This document shows, piece after piece, positions 1-7,726 of a stretch of 16,472 bases of DNA. The translations under genes were made by a program, and so were the position numbers. The stretch is from CAVSUR01 sp052143655 (GTDB lineage Bacteria > Actinomycetota > Actinomycetes > Streptosporangiales > Streptosporangiaceae). The notes below the pieces were generated by a model. It was not told the DNA's origin. It saw only the letters and a program-made list of their open reading frames with translations, and ran no database searches. The stretch spans positions 1-16,472 of the forward strand of contig JBKQSL010000329.1 of the NCBI GenBank assembly GCA_052143655.1, written 5' to 3'. Position 1 is the first letter of the stretch. The number at the start of each line of letters is the position of its first letter.

Positions 1-2
1 AG

Positions 3-107
3 CTGGCCCAGCGCTACCTGGGCGGTCCGTATCCCTGGTACGGCGGCCGCGATCAAAGACGACTGCTGATCATCATCGAAGCTGACAAGATCAACGGCGT
101 GGGATAA
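3..107 (+). CDS. Partial PPOX-class (pyridoxamine oxidase-like / F420-type) oxidoreductase, C-terminus only
   Basis: Only the last 34 codons are in the window; the frame enters at base 3 and stops at TAA 105-107. The residues (LAQRYLGG near the start, then RRLLIIIEADKINGVG at the end) match the usual ending of small split-barrel flavin/F420-binding oxidoreductases: a 'LA.RYLG' helix, then a final beta strand of the type 'R(V/L)L(I/V).I.P.K..G'. Codon use fits a GC-rich genome. It converges on the acetyltransferase gene on the other strand, and the two reading frames overlap by about 55 bases. The family call rests on a short tail and is tentative. Confidence 0.5.
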   Translation: MAQRYLGGPYPWYGGRDQRRLLIIIEADKINGVG

Positions 108-676
108 CCGGCGCCGCCCGCAGGCGCGGGGTCCTGGTCGTGCCGGATGGCGCTGTAGACGTACATGTCGCGGCGCTCGGTTCCGACCTGCTGCCAGCTG
201 CGCAGTAGTCCCTCGCGCTGGTATCCGGCGCGTTCGGCGGCCCGCCAGGAGCCGCGGTTGCGGGGTTCGACGTGCAGTTCGATGCGGTGGATGCCCGGCA
301 GGGTCAGGCCCCAGCGGGTGATCGCGTCCAGGGCCGCGGTGGCGTAGCCGCGGCGGCGGTGCTCCGGGGCGATCCAGTAGCCGGTGCTGGCCCGGCCAGC
401 GTTCAGGTCGCGCAGCCACAGGCCGATCTGGCCCACTGCCTCGCCGGTGCGAGCGCTGGCGATCGCGAAGGAGCAGCCAGCGCCCGAGGGAAGCCGCTGC
501 CGCTGGCGCTCGATGTAGGCCAGGGCGTCAGCCGGGCCGCCGCCAGCCGGGACGGTCGTGATCAGCGGGATGAGCGGGTCGGCGGCGGCGGACCGCACGA
601 CGCCGATGTCGCCGTCGCCGAACTCGCGCAGCACCACCGGAGCATGATCGATGGCGGGCATCCGCTGCGGCAGCAC
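53..676 (-). CDS. GNAT-family N-acetyltransferase (RimJ/RimL-like)
   Basis: The protein of about 207 residues has the Acetyltransf_3 layout. A strand motif VVLREFGDGDI near the N-terminus is followed by GYWIAPEHRRRGYATAAL, where the R-R-x-G-x-A loop binds the acetyl-CoA pyrophosphate, and then by IHRIELHVEPRNRGSWRAAERAGYQREG, the usual 'N.(A/S).(R)..E..G(F/Y)..EG' motif. Such enzymes transfer acetyl groups to protein N-termini, small amines or antibiotics; the substrate cannot be read here. A GTG at 676 is chosen because AGGA lies seven bases upstream; an ATG at 661 is the alternative and starts closer to the family norm. About 24 residues after the usual end (DMYVYSAI) form an atypical tail overlapping the convergent gene. 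The reading frame is open upstream into the MarR remnant, so a degraded MarR-GNAT fusion is possible. Confidence 0.8.
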   Translation of the reverse strand: MLPQRMPAIDHAPVVLREFGDGDIGVVRSAAADPLIPLITTVPAGGGPADALAYIERQRQRLPSGAGCSFAIASARTGEAVGQIGLWLRDLNAGRASTGYWIAPEHRRRGYATAALDAITRWGLTLPGIHRIELHVEPRNRGSWRAAERAGYQREGLLRSWQQVGTERRDMYVYSAIRHDQDPAPAGGAGYPTPLILSASMMISSRL

Positions 677-832
677 ACGATTATCCTGCCGGCCGGGCGG
701 CCAGACCGCACCAGCATTTCGCGCCAGACAGCGCCAGCGGCGGGACCACCTCAGCGCCAGAATGACCAGTTCAGGACGCCCGTGCCGGATCCGGATCCGA
801 ACCGATCCCGCGTCCAGAACGAACACCTCTGG

Positions 833-1115
833 TTCTTCCCGGACTAGGCCGTCACGTCTCATCCGGGCCAGGGTCTTGGCCATGGTCGGCTGGTCGACGC
901 TGGCGGTATCGCACAGCTCGCGCTGCGTGCGGCCGTCGTTCTCGAACAGGGCGAGCAGCGCGGGGAACTGGCAGGGTACGACGCCGTGCGCGGCGATGCG
1001 CTGGCGCAGCGCGGCCTCGAAGAGGCGGGCGAGCCGGTTGACCTGCGCCCGGGAGGCGGGCTGTGGCCGCTGCGGTGTCTTCCGCCAGGGTGGCGGCTGG
1101 ATCGGTGACCGGCAT
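833..1115 (-). pseudogene. MarR-family transcriptional regulator, frameshifted and truncated
   Basis: An ATG at 1115 has an excellent ribosome site (GAGGTGAGG ending a few bases before it) and begins MPVTDPAATLAEDTAAAT. Around 1048-1058 the coding signal moves to another frame, which continues with RAQVNRLARLFEAALRQRI, GVVPCQFPALLALFENDG and RTQRELCDTASVDQPTMAKTL. These are the dimerisation helix and winged-helix DNA-reading region of a MarR repressor of the 'QFPALLAL..DG.TQREL' type. One base inserted or lost in the CCCGCCTCCCGGG run would explain the switch. After the recognition helix and GLVREE the family match stops: the wing (usually D..DRR) and the C-terminal helices are missing, and third-position GC falls. 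It reads as a dead gene, although an assembly error could account for the frameshift alone. A MarR upstream of an acetyltransferase is a common arrangement. Confidence 0.7.
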
Positions 1116-1149
1116 GCCCTCACCTCAGACGTCGGATGAAACGCCGCGG

Positions 1150-1782
1150 TCATGAACGGGGCGCGTCCCGGCGGCCGCGGGCGGCTGGGCCGCGGGCGGC
1201 TAGGCGCAGGCGGGCGGCGTCGGCGCGCTCGGTTTCCTCGATGGCCAGCTTCGCCTCGGCGAGCGCGCCTTCCAGAAGCGGGATCCAGCGGTCCCGCAGC
1301 GCGCGCAGCCGGTAGCGGGTGGCCGCGACCTCGGTCTCGATGATCTGCAGTTCCGCGCTGGCGACCGCGTGCGCGCTGGCTGCGGCCAGCGCGGCCTGGT
1401 GCGCCCGGCGGGCACCAGCGACAGCCGCGCTGTCCGTGCCGGGAGCGGCCGGGAAGACGCAGCCCGCGGCCGCGGGATGCCGCACCCCTACGGTGATGTC
1501 GTAGCGGATGGTCACCTCCGCGGGGCTGGCGGCGGCCAGCCGCAGCGCCCGCTGGCCGCCGAGCAGCGCGGCGCGCAGCAGCCACACCCGGGCCTGCGCA
1601 CTGGCGTGGTCCCAGGCCGTGGCAGTCTGGGCGGCGGTGGCCCGCGCGCGGTCGTGTTCGCGCTCCAGCAGGCGGAGCTTGCGGTCGAGCAGGTCCGCCC
1701 CGCGGTGCGCGACCGCCAGGCGGCGCTCGAGCCATAGCCTCCCGGCCCGGCCGGGTGGCACCGCGATCCGGGCCGGGCTCAC
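1150..1782 (-). CDS. ntpD: V/A-type ATPase subunit D (central rotor shaft)
   Basis: This 210-residue protein forms the long antiparallel coiled coil that turns inside the A3B3 head and, with subunit F, links it to subunit C and the membrane ring. Family signs are the N-terminal helix (GRAGRLWLERRLAVAHRGADLLDRKL), the conserved central strand stretch (VTIRYDITVGVRHP) and the C-terminal helix (ETEVAATRYRLRALRDRWIP followed by LLEGALAEAKLAIEETERAD). The start is GTG 1782-1780, overlapping the TGA of the B gene as GTGA. The C-terminus is Arg/Ala-rich and contains a 15-bp-period duplication. It is the last ATPase gene of the operon, as in Thermus and Enterococcus, where A-B-D also come in this order. 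Confidence 0.9.
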   Translation of the reverse strand: MSPARIAVPPGRAGRLWLERRLAVAHRGADLLDRKLRLLEREHDRARATAAQTATAWDHASAQARVWLLRAALLGGQRALRLAAASPAEVTIRYDITVGVRHPAAAGCVFPAAPGTDSAAVAGARRAHQAALAAASAHAVASAELQIIETEVAATRYRLRALRDRWIPLLEGALAEAKLAIEETERADAARLRLAARGPAARGRRDAPRS

Positions 1783-3281
1783 GGCCCGGCTCCGCGAGGC
1801 CCGTCCGCACGCAGCCCGGCGACCTGCGGCCCGGCTGGGCCGCCGTGCGGGTCAGAGTCACCTGTGGCGGGGGCACTGCCGGGCCCCCCGGCCCCGGCTG
1901 CCGGGCCGGACGCGTAGTAGCGGTCGAGGGCTTCGCGCGGCAGCATGGTCAGCTCCCGGCGGGGCAGCACGGCCAGTGCCCGCCAGGCTGCGGCCAGCGT
2001 CTGCTCCAGGCTGCGGTTCTCGTCCGGGCGCTGGTTCATCAGCTGCGCGGCGAACACCCGCTCCAGTTCCAGGTACCGGCGGTCCGCGTCGCTCAGCGCG
2101 GCAGAGCCGATCAGCTCGGCGAGTTCCCTGGCGCGCCGGGCCGCGGCCAGCGCGGCCAGCAGCTGCGCGGCCACGTCCAGGTGATCGGCCCGGGTCCGGC
2201 CCGGGCCGGCGCCGTGCCGCATCAGCCGCGACAGCGATGACAGCGGGTCGACCGGCGGGTAGCTGCCGCGGGCGTGCTGGTCGGCGGCCAGCACGATCTG
2301 GCCCTCGGTGATGTAGCCGGTCAGGTCCGGCACCGGGTGGGTGATGTCGCCGGCCGGCATGGTCAGCACCGGCACCAGCGTTACCGAGCCGGGAACGCCG
2401 CGGATGCGGCCGCACCGCTCGTACAGCGACGCCAGGTCGCTGTACAGGTAGCCGGGGTAGGCGCGGCGGGCCGGGATCTCGCCGCGGGCCGCCGACACCT
2501 CGCGCAGCGCCTCGCAGTAGCTGGTCATGTCCGCCATCACCACCAGCACGTGCCGGCCGAGGGTGAAAGCCAGGTACTCGGCCACGGTCAGCGCGATCCG
2601 CGGGGTGAGGATCCGCTCGATGACCGGCTCGTCGGCCAGGTTCAGCAGCAGGGTCAGCTCGCCGGACGCCGACCGCTCCTCCAGCACCGCGCGGACCGCG
2701 GCCGCGTCGGCGTGCGTCAGGCCCATGGCCGCGAACACGACGCTGAACGGCTCCCCGCCCGCCGAGGCCTGCGCGGCGATCTGGGCGGCCAGTTCCAGGT
2801 GCGGCAGCCCGGCGACCGAGAAGACCGGCAGCTTCTGCCCGCGGACCAGCGTGGTCAGCGCGTCGATCACCGAGATCCCGGTGAGCACCGGGTCGGCGGG
2901 CGGCTCGCGGTGCACCGGGTTCATCGGCCGCCCGGCGACCGGCGCGGTGATCTCGCCGGTGACCGGCGGCCCGCCGTCGGCCGGCTCGCCGCGGCCGTTG
3001 CAGACCCGGCCGAGCCAGCCCGGGCCGACCGGTATCCGCAGCGGGCTGCCGGTGAACTCGACCCGGGTGCCGGCCGTCGACATCCCCGCAGTGCCCTCCA
3101 GCACCTGCACCACGGCCAGGTCCCGGTCCACGTCGAGCACCAGCCCGTGCCGCGGCGGCCCGTCGCCGACCCGGATCGTGGCGAACTCGTCCCAGCCCAC
3201 GCCGCTGACGGCGGTCAGCACCAGCAGCGGCCCGCGCAGCTCGGCGACCCCGGTGTGCTCGCGCGGCGCCCAGCTCGTCAC
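1779..3281 (-). CDS. ntpB: V/A-type ATPase subunit B (non-catalytic head subunit)
   Basis: The 500-residue protein alternates with subunit A in the hexameric head. The family pattern is clear: beta-barrel at the N-terminus, GRPMNPVHREPPADPVLTGI at about residues 117-136, VIDALTTLVRGQKLPVFS next, and SVAGLPHLELAAQ at about 155-167. This last stretch replaces a P-loop, so the lack of GKT is normal for B. Further motifs are VVMADMTSYCEALREVSAA, GYLYSDLASLYERCGRIRG and the C-terminal LNQRPDENRSLEQTL-like helix (here LMNQRPDENRSLEQTL). The start is GTG 3281-3279 within the GTGA overlap with the A gene. The last ~45 residues form a Gly/Pro/Ala-rich tail beyond the usual end, probably disordered. 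Confidence 0.95.
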   Translation of the reverse strand: MTSWAPREHTGVAELRGPLLVLTAVSGVGWDEFATIRVGDGPPRHGLVLDVDRDLAVVQVLEGTAGMSTAGTRVEFTGSPLRIPVGPGWLGRVCNGRGEPADGGPPVTGEITAPVAGRPMNPVHREPPADPVLTGISVIDALTTLVRGQKLPVFSVAGLPHLELAAQIAAQASAGGEPFSVVFAAMGLTHADAAAVRAVLEERSASGELTLLLNLADEPVIERILTPRIALTVAEYLAFTLGRHVLVVMADMTSYCEALREVSAARGEIPARRAYPGYLYSDLASLYERCGRIRGVPGSVTLVPVLTMPAGDITHPVPDLTGYITEGQIVLAADQHARGSYPPVDPLSSLSRLMRHGAGPGRTRADHLDVAAQLLAALAAARRARELAELIGSAALSDADRRYLELERVFAAQLMNQRPDENRSLEQTLAAAWRALAVLPRRELTMLPREALDRYYASGPAAGAGGPGSAPATGDSDPHGGPAGPQVAGLRADGPRGAGP

Positions 3282-5041
3282 GGCGCGCCATCTTCCCGGT
3301 GCCCGGTCAGCTGGTCCAGCCGGGCCAGCATGTCCTGCTGCCGCGCCGTGACCGCCTCCGGCGTGCTGGCCTCCTGGCTCGCCCGCAGGATCGGCGAGAA
3401 GTCCTGCTCTTCCAGTACGGCCGCGGGCACGCCCCGGCCGGCCAGGTCCAGGCACCGGTCGGCCACCGCGAGCACCGCGGTGACCAGCGCGGCGGTCCGC
3501 GGGATGTCGCTGTAGGCGTCGACCGCCGACAGGGCGCTCTGCTGCAGCACGCCCTCGCGGATCAGCCGCCCGGCGAGCATGACGGCCCGCTCCCGGGCCG
3601 GCAGCGCGCTGGCCCCCATCAGCTCGGCGAGCGTGCTGAGCCGGTCGGCCTCGGCGAGCAGCTCGATCAGCCGCGCCCGCCGGCTGTCCCAGCCCGGGTC
3701 GTCCTGGCGGGCGTACCAGACGCTGACCGCGGCGGCGTCCCGGGAGAACGACCCCGCCCAGGACACCGCCGGGTAGTGCCGGGCATAGGCCAGGTCCCGG
3801 TCCAGCGACCACAGGCACCGGACGAACCGCTGAGTGTAGGTGGTGACCGGCTCGGTCATGTCCCCGCCCGCGGGCGACACGGCGCCGATGATCGTCACCG
3901 AGCCCGCGCGGCCCGCCAGCGTGGTCACCCGGCCAGCCCGCTCGTAGAACGCGGCCAGCGCCGACGACAGGCTCGCCGGGTAGCCCTCCTCGGCGGGCAG
4001 CTCCCCGGTGCGGGAGGCGAACTCGCGCAGCGCCTCCGCCCAGCGTGAGGTGGAGTCGGCCACGACCACCACGTCCAGGCCCATGTCCCGGAAGTGCTCG
4101 GCGACCGCCGCGCCGCTGTAGATGCTGGCCTCGCGGGCCATCATCGGCATGTTCGAGGTGTTAGCGATCACGACGGTCCGGGCCGCCAGCGGCCCGCCGG
4201 TCCGCGGGTCGGTGAGCTCGGCCAGCTCGCTGAGCATGTCGGCCAGCTCGTTGCCGCGCTCGCCGCAGCCGACGTAGACAATCACGTCGGCGTCGCACCA
4301 CTTGGTGATCTGCTGGAGCAGGACCGTCTTGCCGGTGCCGAACCCGCCGGGAACCGCGGTCGTGCCGCCCCTGGTCACCGGGAACAGCACGTCGACGACG
4401 CGCTGGCCAGTCAGCAGCGGCCCGCTGCCCGGCAGCCGCTCGCGGTACGGCCGCGGGCGGCGGACCGGCCAGGAAGAGGTCAGCCGGACTTCAGCGCCGC
4501 CGACGGTCGCGATCAGGGCCCCGGCCGGGGCCGGGCCGGCCGGGCGCACCTGCCCGGCGGGGCCGGCGCAGCCAGGCGGCACCAGCACCCGGTACGGCAC
4601 CCCGCTGGCGGTGGCCACCGAGCCCAGGCAGGTCCCCGCCGTCACCGGCGTGCCCTCCGTGACTTCCGGCGTGAACGGGTACACCCGCTCGTCAGCGGCG
4701 GCCTGCCCGGCGGCCTCGCCGGCCTGGCCAGGCTCCAGCCACACAGCCGCGCCGACCAGCGGCCGCAGCAGCCCGTCGAAGACCCCGCCGAGCAGGTGCG
4801 GGCCGAGCCGGGCCGACAGCGGCTCGCCGCGGGAGCGGACCGGGTCGCCGGGCGCCAGGCCGCCGGTGTACTCGTAGGCCTGCACGGTAGTGACGTCACC
4901 GCGGATGGCGACGGCCTCGCCGGGCAGCGCGTCGTTCCCGACCTCGATGATGTCGTACATCGCCACTCCCGGCAGGCCGGCCACCTCGACCAGCGGGCCG
5001 TTCACCCGGGCCACCCGGCCGGTGCCGGGCGGGGCGGTCAC
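3278..5041 (-). CDS. ntpA: V/A-type ATPase catalytic subunit A
   Basis: This 587-residue catalytic subunit hydrolyses or makes ATP. An N-terminal beta barrel (RVARVNGPLVEVAGLPGVAM) is followed by the extra 'non-homologous' region typical of A subunits, with PEVTEGTPVTAGTCLGSV at about 125-142. The Walker A loop GGFGTGKT is at about 232-239, the catalytic-glutamate motif GERGNE at 260-265, and Walker B (DVVVVADSTSRWAEALRE) at 323-340. The phosphate loop has T where many V-ATPases have C (GAFGCGKT); the bacterial A-type often differs there. The start is taken as GTG 5041, which overlaps the E stop as GTGA like the other junctions; GTG 5050 is possible. Length is normal and no key residue is missing. 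Confidence 0.95.
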   Translation of the reverse strand: MTAPPGTGRVARVNGPLVEVAGLPGVAMYDIIEVGNDALPGEAVAIRGDVTTVQAYEYTGGLAPGDPVRSRGEPLSARLGPHLLGGVFDGLLRPLVGAAVWLEPGQAGEAAGQAAADERVYPFTPEVTEGTPVTAGTCLGSVATASGVPYRVLVPPGCAGPAGQVRPAGPAPAGALIATVGGAEVRLTSSWPVRRPRPYRERLPGSGPLLTGQRVVDVLFPVTRGGTTAVPGGFGTGKTVLLQQITKWCDADVIVYVGCGERGNELADMLSELAELTDPRTGGPLAARTVVIANTSNMPMMAREASIYSGAAVAEHFRDMGLDVVVVADSTSRWAEALREFASRTGELPAEEGYPASLSSALAAFYERAGRVTTLAGRAGSVTIIGAVSPAGGDMTEPVTTYTQRFVRCLWSLDRDLAYARHYPAVSWAGSFSRDAAAVSVWYARQDDPGWDSRRARLIELLAEADRLSTLAELMGASALPARERAVMLAGRLIREGVLQQSALSAVDAYSDIPRTAALVTAVLAVADRCLDLAGRGVPAAVLEEQDFSPILRASQEASTPEAVTARQQDMLARLDQLTGHREDGAP

Positions 5042-5559
5042 GGCGTCCACAGCCGGGCCGCCTGACTGCCGAGTGCCTCGACCGCCCGGTCGGCGAGCCG
5101 GGGCAGCGACAGGTCGACCAGCACGCCGGGAGCACTGGCCAGCACGCCGCCGTCCGGGTGCTCGGTGACCGCGGCCCCGGGCCCCGCCGCGCGCGCGGCC
5201 AGCTGGGCGAGCCGGTCCCGCAGCTGCGGGTAGCCGGGATCGCCGCGCAGCGCGCCGGCCGCGGCACGGACCTGCCGGGCCAGTTCCGCCCGGGCGGCCT
5301 CGCGGGCGGCCAGCACGGCCTGCCTGGCCTCGCGGCGCCCGCGGCTGATCTCGGCGGCGCTGAGCGGGGCGCCCTGGGCCTCGCCGTCGGCCTGGCCATC
5401 AGCCGCGGCCCGGGCGGCGGCGCGGCGGGCCAGCCCGGTTATCTCGTCGGCCTGCCGGCGGGCCGCGGCCACGATCTCCTCCGCCTGGCCGGCCGCCCGG
5501 CGCAGCAGCCCGTCCCGCACCGGCCCCAGCGCGGCGTCCTGCTCGGCAGCCAGGCTCAT
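5038..5559 (-). CDS. ntpE: V/A-type ATPase subunit E (peripheral stalk)
   Basis: The 173-residue protein fits the E stator subunit, which pairs with a G/H coiled coil to hold the head still. The first half is a long Ala/Arg/Glu-rich helix (QAEEIVAAARRQADEITGLA onward) predicted to be coiled coil. The second half forms the small head-binding domain, with GDPGYPQLRDRLAQLA, HPDGGVLASAPGVLVDLSL and a final VEALGSQAARLW resembling the family ending. ATG 5559 overlaps the TGA of subunit F as ATGA. Identity relies partly on operon position because E subunits diverge strongly. Confidence 0.82.
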   Translation of the reverse strand: MSLAAEQDAALGPVRDGLLRRAAGQAEEIVAAARRQADEITGLARRAAARAAADGQADGEAQGAPLSAAEISRGRREARQAVLAAREAARAELARQVRAAAGALRGDPGYPQLRDRLAQLAARAAGPGAAVTEHPDGGVLASAPGVLVDLSLPRLADRAVEALGSQAARLWTP

Positions 5560-5783
5560 TCCGGCATCACCACCGGCAGCACGGCCGCGGGCAGCTCCGC
5601 CGCCGTGGCACCGCCGAGCCAGCGCGCGGCCTGCGCGGTGAGCACCAGCACGGCGACGTCGGCCGGCAGCGACCGGCACGCCGCGCGGGCCGCTGCGGCA
5701 TCCGCCGCCGGGCAGAGCACCGCGCCAGCCAGGGCGAAGCCCTGGATCTGCAGCTCGTCGCCGAGCACGGCGACCCGGGACAT
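5556..5783 (-). CDS. V/A-type ATPase subunit F (rotor)
   Basis: A short 75-residue protein beginning MSRVAVLGDELQIQGFALAG, the characteristic first strand and helix of subunit F (usually 'kiaviGd.d.v.GFrlaG'). It then has ADVAVLVLTAQAARWL, equivalent to the second strand with the 'ILIT...A' motif. Subunit F binds the side of the D shaft and modulates coupling. ATG 5783 is preferred because AAGGGGTGAG precedes it at good distance; a GTG at 5792 that overlaps the K stop would add three residues. The protein is clearly shorter than the usual ~100 residues, missing most of the C-terminal helix region known to regulate ATP hydrolysis. Confidence 0.83.
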   Translation of the reverse strand: MSRVAVLGDELQIQGFALAGAVLCPAADAAAARAACRSLPADVAVLVLTAQAARWLGGATAAELPAAVLPVVMPE

Positions 5784-5788
5784 CCGGC

Positions 5789-6205
5789 TCACCCCTTCCC
5801 GATCAGGATGATGCCGATGATCAGGCCGTAGATTGCGATGCCTTCCGCCAGGCCGACGATCACCATCGCCCGGCCGAACAGCTCCGGCCGCTCGCTCATC
5901 ACCGCCAGTGCCGCCGAGCCGGTGTAGGCGACGGCGATGCCCGCGCCGATCGTCGAGCCCGCGACGGCGATCGCCGCGCCGATGAGCGCGCCGGAACTGC
6001 CCGTGCTGGCCGCCGTCGTCGCGGCGCTGGCCGCGACAGCCGGGCCTGCGGTCAGCGCCGCGGTGAGCAGCACGACGGCCGAGGTCAGCAGCAGCCCGCC
6101 GACCGCGGCGAGGAAGAACCCGGCCCGGCGGCCGCGCCGGGCAGCCAGGCCCGCTGCCAGCCCGCAGCCGACGATGACCGGCAATCCGATCAGCCAGGCA
6201 ACCAT
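5789..6205 (-). CDS. ntpK: V/A-type ATPase subunit K (membrane rotor ring proteolipid)
   Basis: The 138-residue hydrophobic protein has the proteolipid hairpin in its second half: Gly/Ala-rich helix ALIGAAIAVAGSTIGAGIAV, a polar loop SERPELFGR, and helix AMVIVGLAEGIAIYGLIIGI carrying the ion-binding glutamate at about residue 121. Each copy in the c-ring carries ions past subunit I. The first ~50 residues add two more hydrophobic stretches (positions ~2-20 and 29-51) separated by a basic RRGRR loop. These could be extra TM helices or a cleaved leader. No glutamine typical of Na+-binding rings is evident, so the coupling ion is not decided, with H+ more likely. ATG 6205 has a strong GAGGAAGG ribosome site. 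Confidence 0.9.
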   Translation of the reverse strand: MVAWLIGLPVIVGCGLAAGLAARRGRRAGFFLAAVGGLLLTSAVVLLTAALTAGPAVAASAATTAASTGSSGALIGAAIAVAGSTIGAGIAVAYTGSAALAVMSERPELFGRAMVIVGLAEGIAIYGLIIGIILIGKG

Positions 6206-6217
6206 GCCGCACCTTCC

Positions 6218-7726
6218 TCACTGCGCCGCTGGCCAGGCCAGGGGCGCGTTAGCGGGCGAGGGCCGCGGGCCGGCCAGGACGCCGGCCGGGTCCTGGTCAG
6301 GCGGCGGCACCGGGCCAGCGGCCGGCGCCGCGGTCCCGGCACCGGTCGCGACCGGCAGCTGCCAGGGCCGGAACGGGCGGCCCTGGGTCACGAAGATCCG
6401 GGAGAACAGCTCGTAGTACTCCAGCCGGAGCGCCTGGATCGCGGCGACCAGGGCCTCCAGGCTGAAGGCCAGTGCCGTCCCCGCCGCGAACACCACGACC
6501 GCGGCCGCGGCTCCCACGCCGCCCCGGTGCCACAGCGCGATGGTGCCCGCCCAGACGATCATGCCGAGGGCGGCGTGGGTCAGCCCGAAGGCGGCCAGCC
6601 GGGCGAACGACACCACGTTGGAGCCCAGCCGGACGACCAGGTCGAACAGCTCGATCAGGGCCTGGAAGATCCCTGTGGGGCCGCCGCCCGACTCGGCGGC
6701 GAACCCGGCGAACGCCAGTGCCAGCCCGGTGGCGGCGACCAGGCCGCCACCCGCCGCCAGCAGCACGGTATGCAGGTACCAGCCGCCGGCGACGGCCCCG
6801 ATCCCGACGAACACCGCCGTCCCGGCGATGCCCGACGGCGCGTACAGGACGGCCGGCCAGCCGCCCTCGCGCCACCTGTTCGCCGCGCCCAGCGCGTACG
6901 CCACGGCCAGCAGCCCGGCCCCGATGCCGACCGCCACCAGCATCAGGGTCACCGGGCTGTGCACAGGATTCAGCCAGAAAGCAGGCACCAGCCCAGTGGG
7001 GCCGAAGAACTCGCCGTACAGCACGCCGAACCCGGTCGCCGCCACCCCGGCTCCGGTCACGAACGGCCAGGCGGCACGGAATCTGCGCAGCCGCCGCGGC
7101 CAGCCGGCCCGCAGCGCGACGCCCGCCGCGACCAGCAGCAGGCCCTGTCCGGCGTCGCCGAACATCATGCCGAACATCAGCACGTAGCTCGCCCAGGCCA
7201 GCCAGGTCGGGTCGATGTCGGGGTAGGGCACCGTGCCGTAGGTCTGCACCAGCGCCGACATCGACCGTCGCGTCGCCGCGCCAGTCAGCAGCGTGGGGGC
7301 CTGGACCCCGCGCGGCCGCGGCAATGGCACCACGGCGCCGCCGATCTCGGCCAGCGCGGCAGCAAGCGCAGGCAGCCGGCCAGCCGGCATCCAGCCGGCC
7401 AGCGCGGCCGACCCCGGGCCGTGCACCGCCGCGCCGGCCCGGGCCTCCAGCTGCGCCTCGCCGGCCAGCAGGTCATAGCGGCCGGCCCGGTCCAGCTCCG
7501 CGAGGTCCGGCGCGGCCGGGGACAGCACGGGCGCGGCGGCGGGCTGGCCGGAGCGCTGCAGCCGGCGGGCCGCCGCCCCGGGCCCGGCTTGCCGCCGGCC
7601 GGCTTGCTCGATCTCGACTGTCCCGGATGCGGCCACCCGGACGAGCATGTCCCGCAGTGCCGGGCTGGGCGCGACCAGTGCCACCCGGCGCATCCGGACC
7701 GGGGCGGGCAGGTCAGGCCACCGCAT
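6218..7726 (-). CDS. ntpI: V/A-type ATPase subunit I (a-subunit, membrane stator)
   Basis: The 502-residue subunit conducts ions past the K ring. The N-terminal cytosolic arm (first ~170 residues) ends before the membrane region, which starts with DIDPTWLAWASYVLMFGMMF then GDAGQGLLL, the conserved 'FMMFGD.G.GL' motif. About seven hydrophobic helices follow. The essential arginine lies in SNVVSFARLAAFGLTHAALG (R at ~376), and the ending SLEALVAAIQALRLEYYELF is the usual last helix. ATG 7726 is selected because GGAGG lies seven bases upstream; it overlaps the end of the C gene by 14 bases. The protein is shorter than most (usually 600 or more): the cytosolic arm is much reduced, so the peripheral-stalk contact may be simplified. 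Confidence 0.93.
   Translation of the reverse strand: MRWPDLPAPVRMRRVALVAPSPALRDMLVRVAASGTVEIEQAGRRQAGPGAAARRLQRSGQPAAAPVLSPAAPDLAELDRAGRYDLLAGEAQLEARAGAAVHGPGSAALAGWMPAGRLPALAAALAEIGGAVVPLPRPRGVQAPTLLTGAATRRSMSALVQTYGTVPYPDIDPTWLAWASYVLMFGMMFGDAGQGLLLVAAGVALRAGWPRRLRRFRAAWPFVTGAGVAATGFGVLYGEFFGPTGLVPAFWLNPVHSPVTLMLVAVGIGAGLLAVAYALGAANRWREGGWPAVLYAPSGIAGTAVFVGIGAVAGGWYLHTVLLAAGGGLVAATGLALAFAGFAAESGGGPTGIFQALIELFDLVVRLGSNVVSFARLAAFGLTHAALGMIVWAGTIALWHRGGVGAAAAVVVFAAGTALAFSLEALVAAIQALRLEYYELFSRIFVTQGRPFRPWQLPVATGAGTAAPAAGPVPPPDQDPAGVLAGPRPSPANAPLAWPAAQ

Noticed and set aside
1173..1201. Direct repeat GGCCGCGGGCGGCT twice with 15-base period in the subunit D gene
   Set aside because: It lies in a low-complexity Ala/Arg C-terminal tail and is only two copies; likely simple slippage.
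2653..2828. Absence of a P-loop in subunit B
   Set aside because: B subunits of V/A-type ATPases normally lack it; SVAGLPHLELAAQ is the normal replacement, so it is not a defect.
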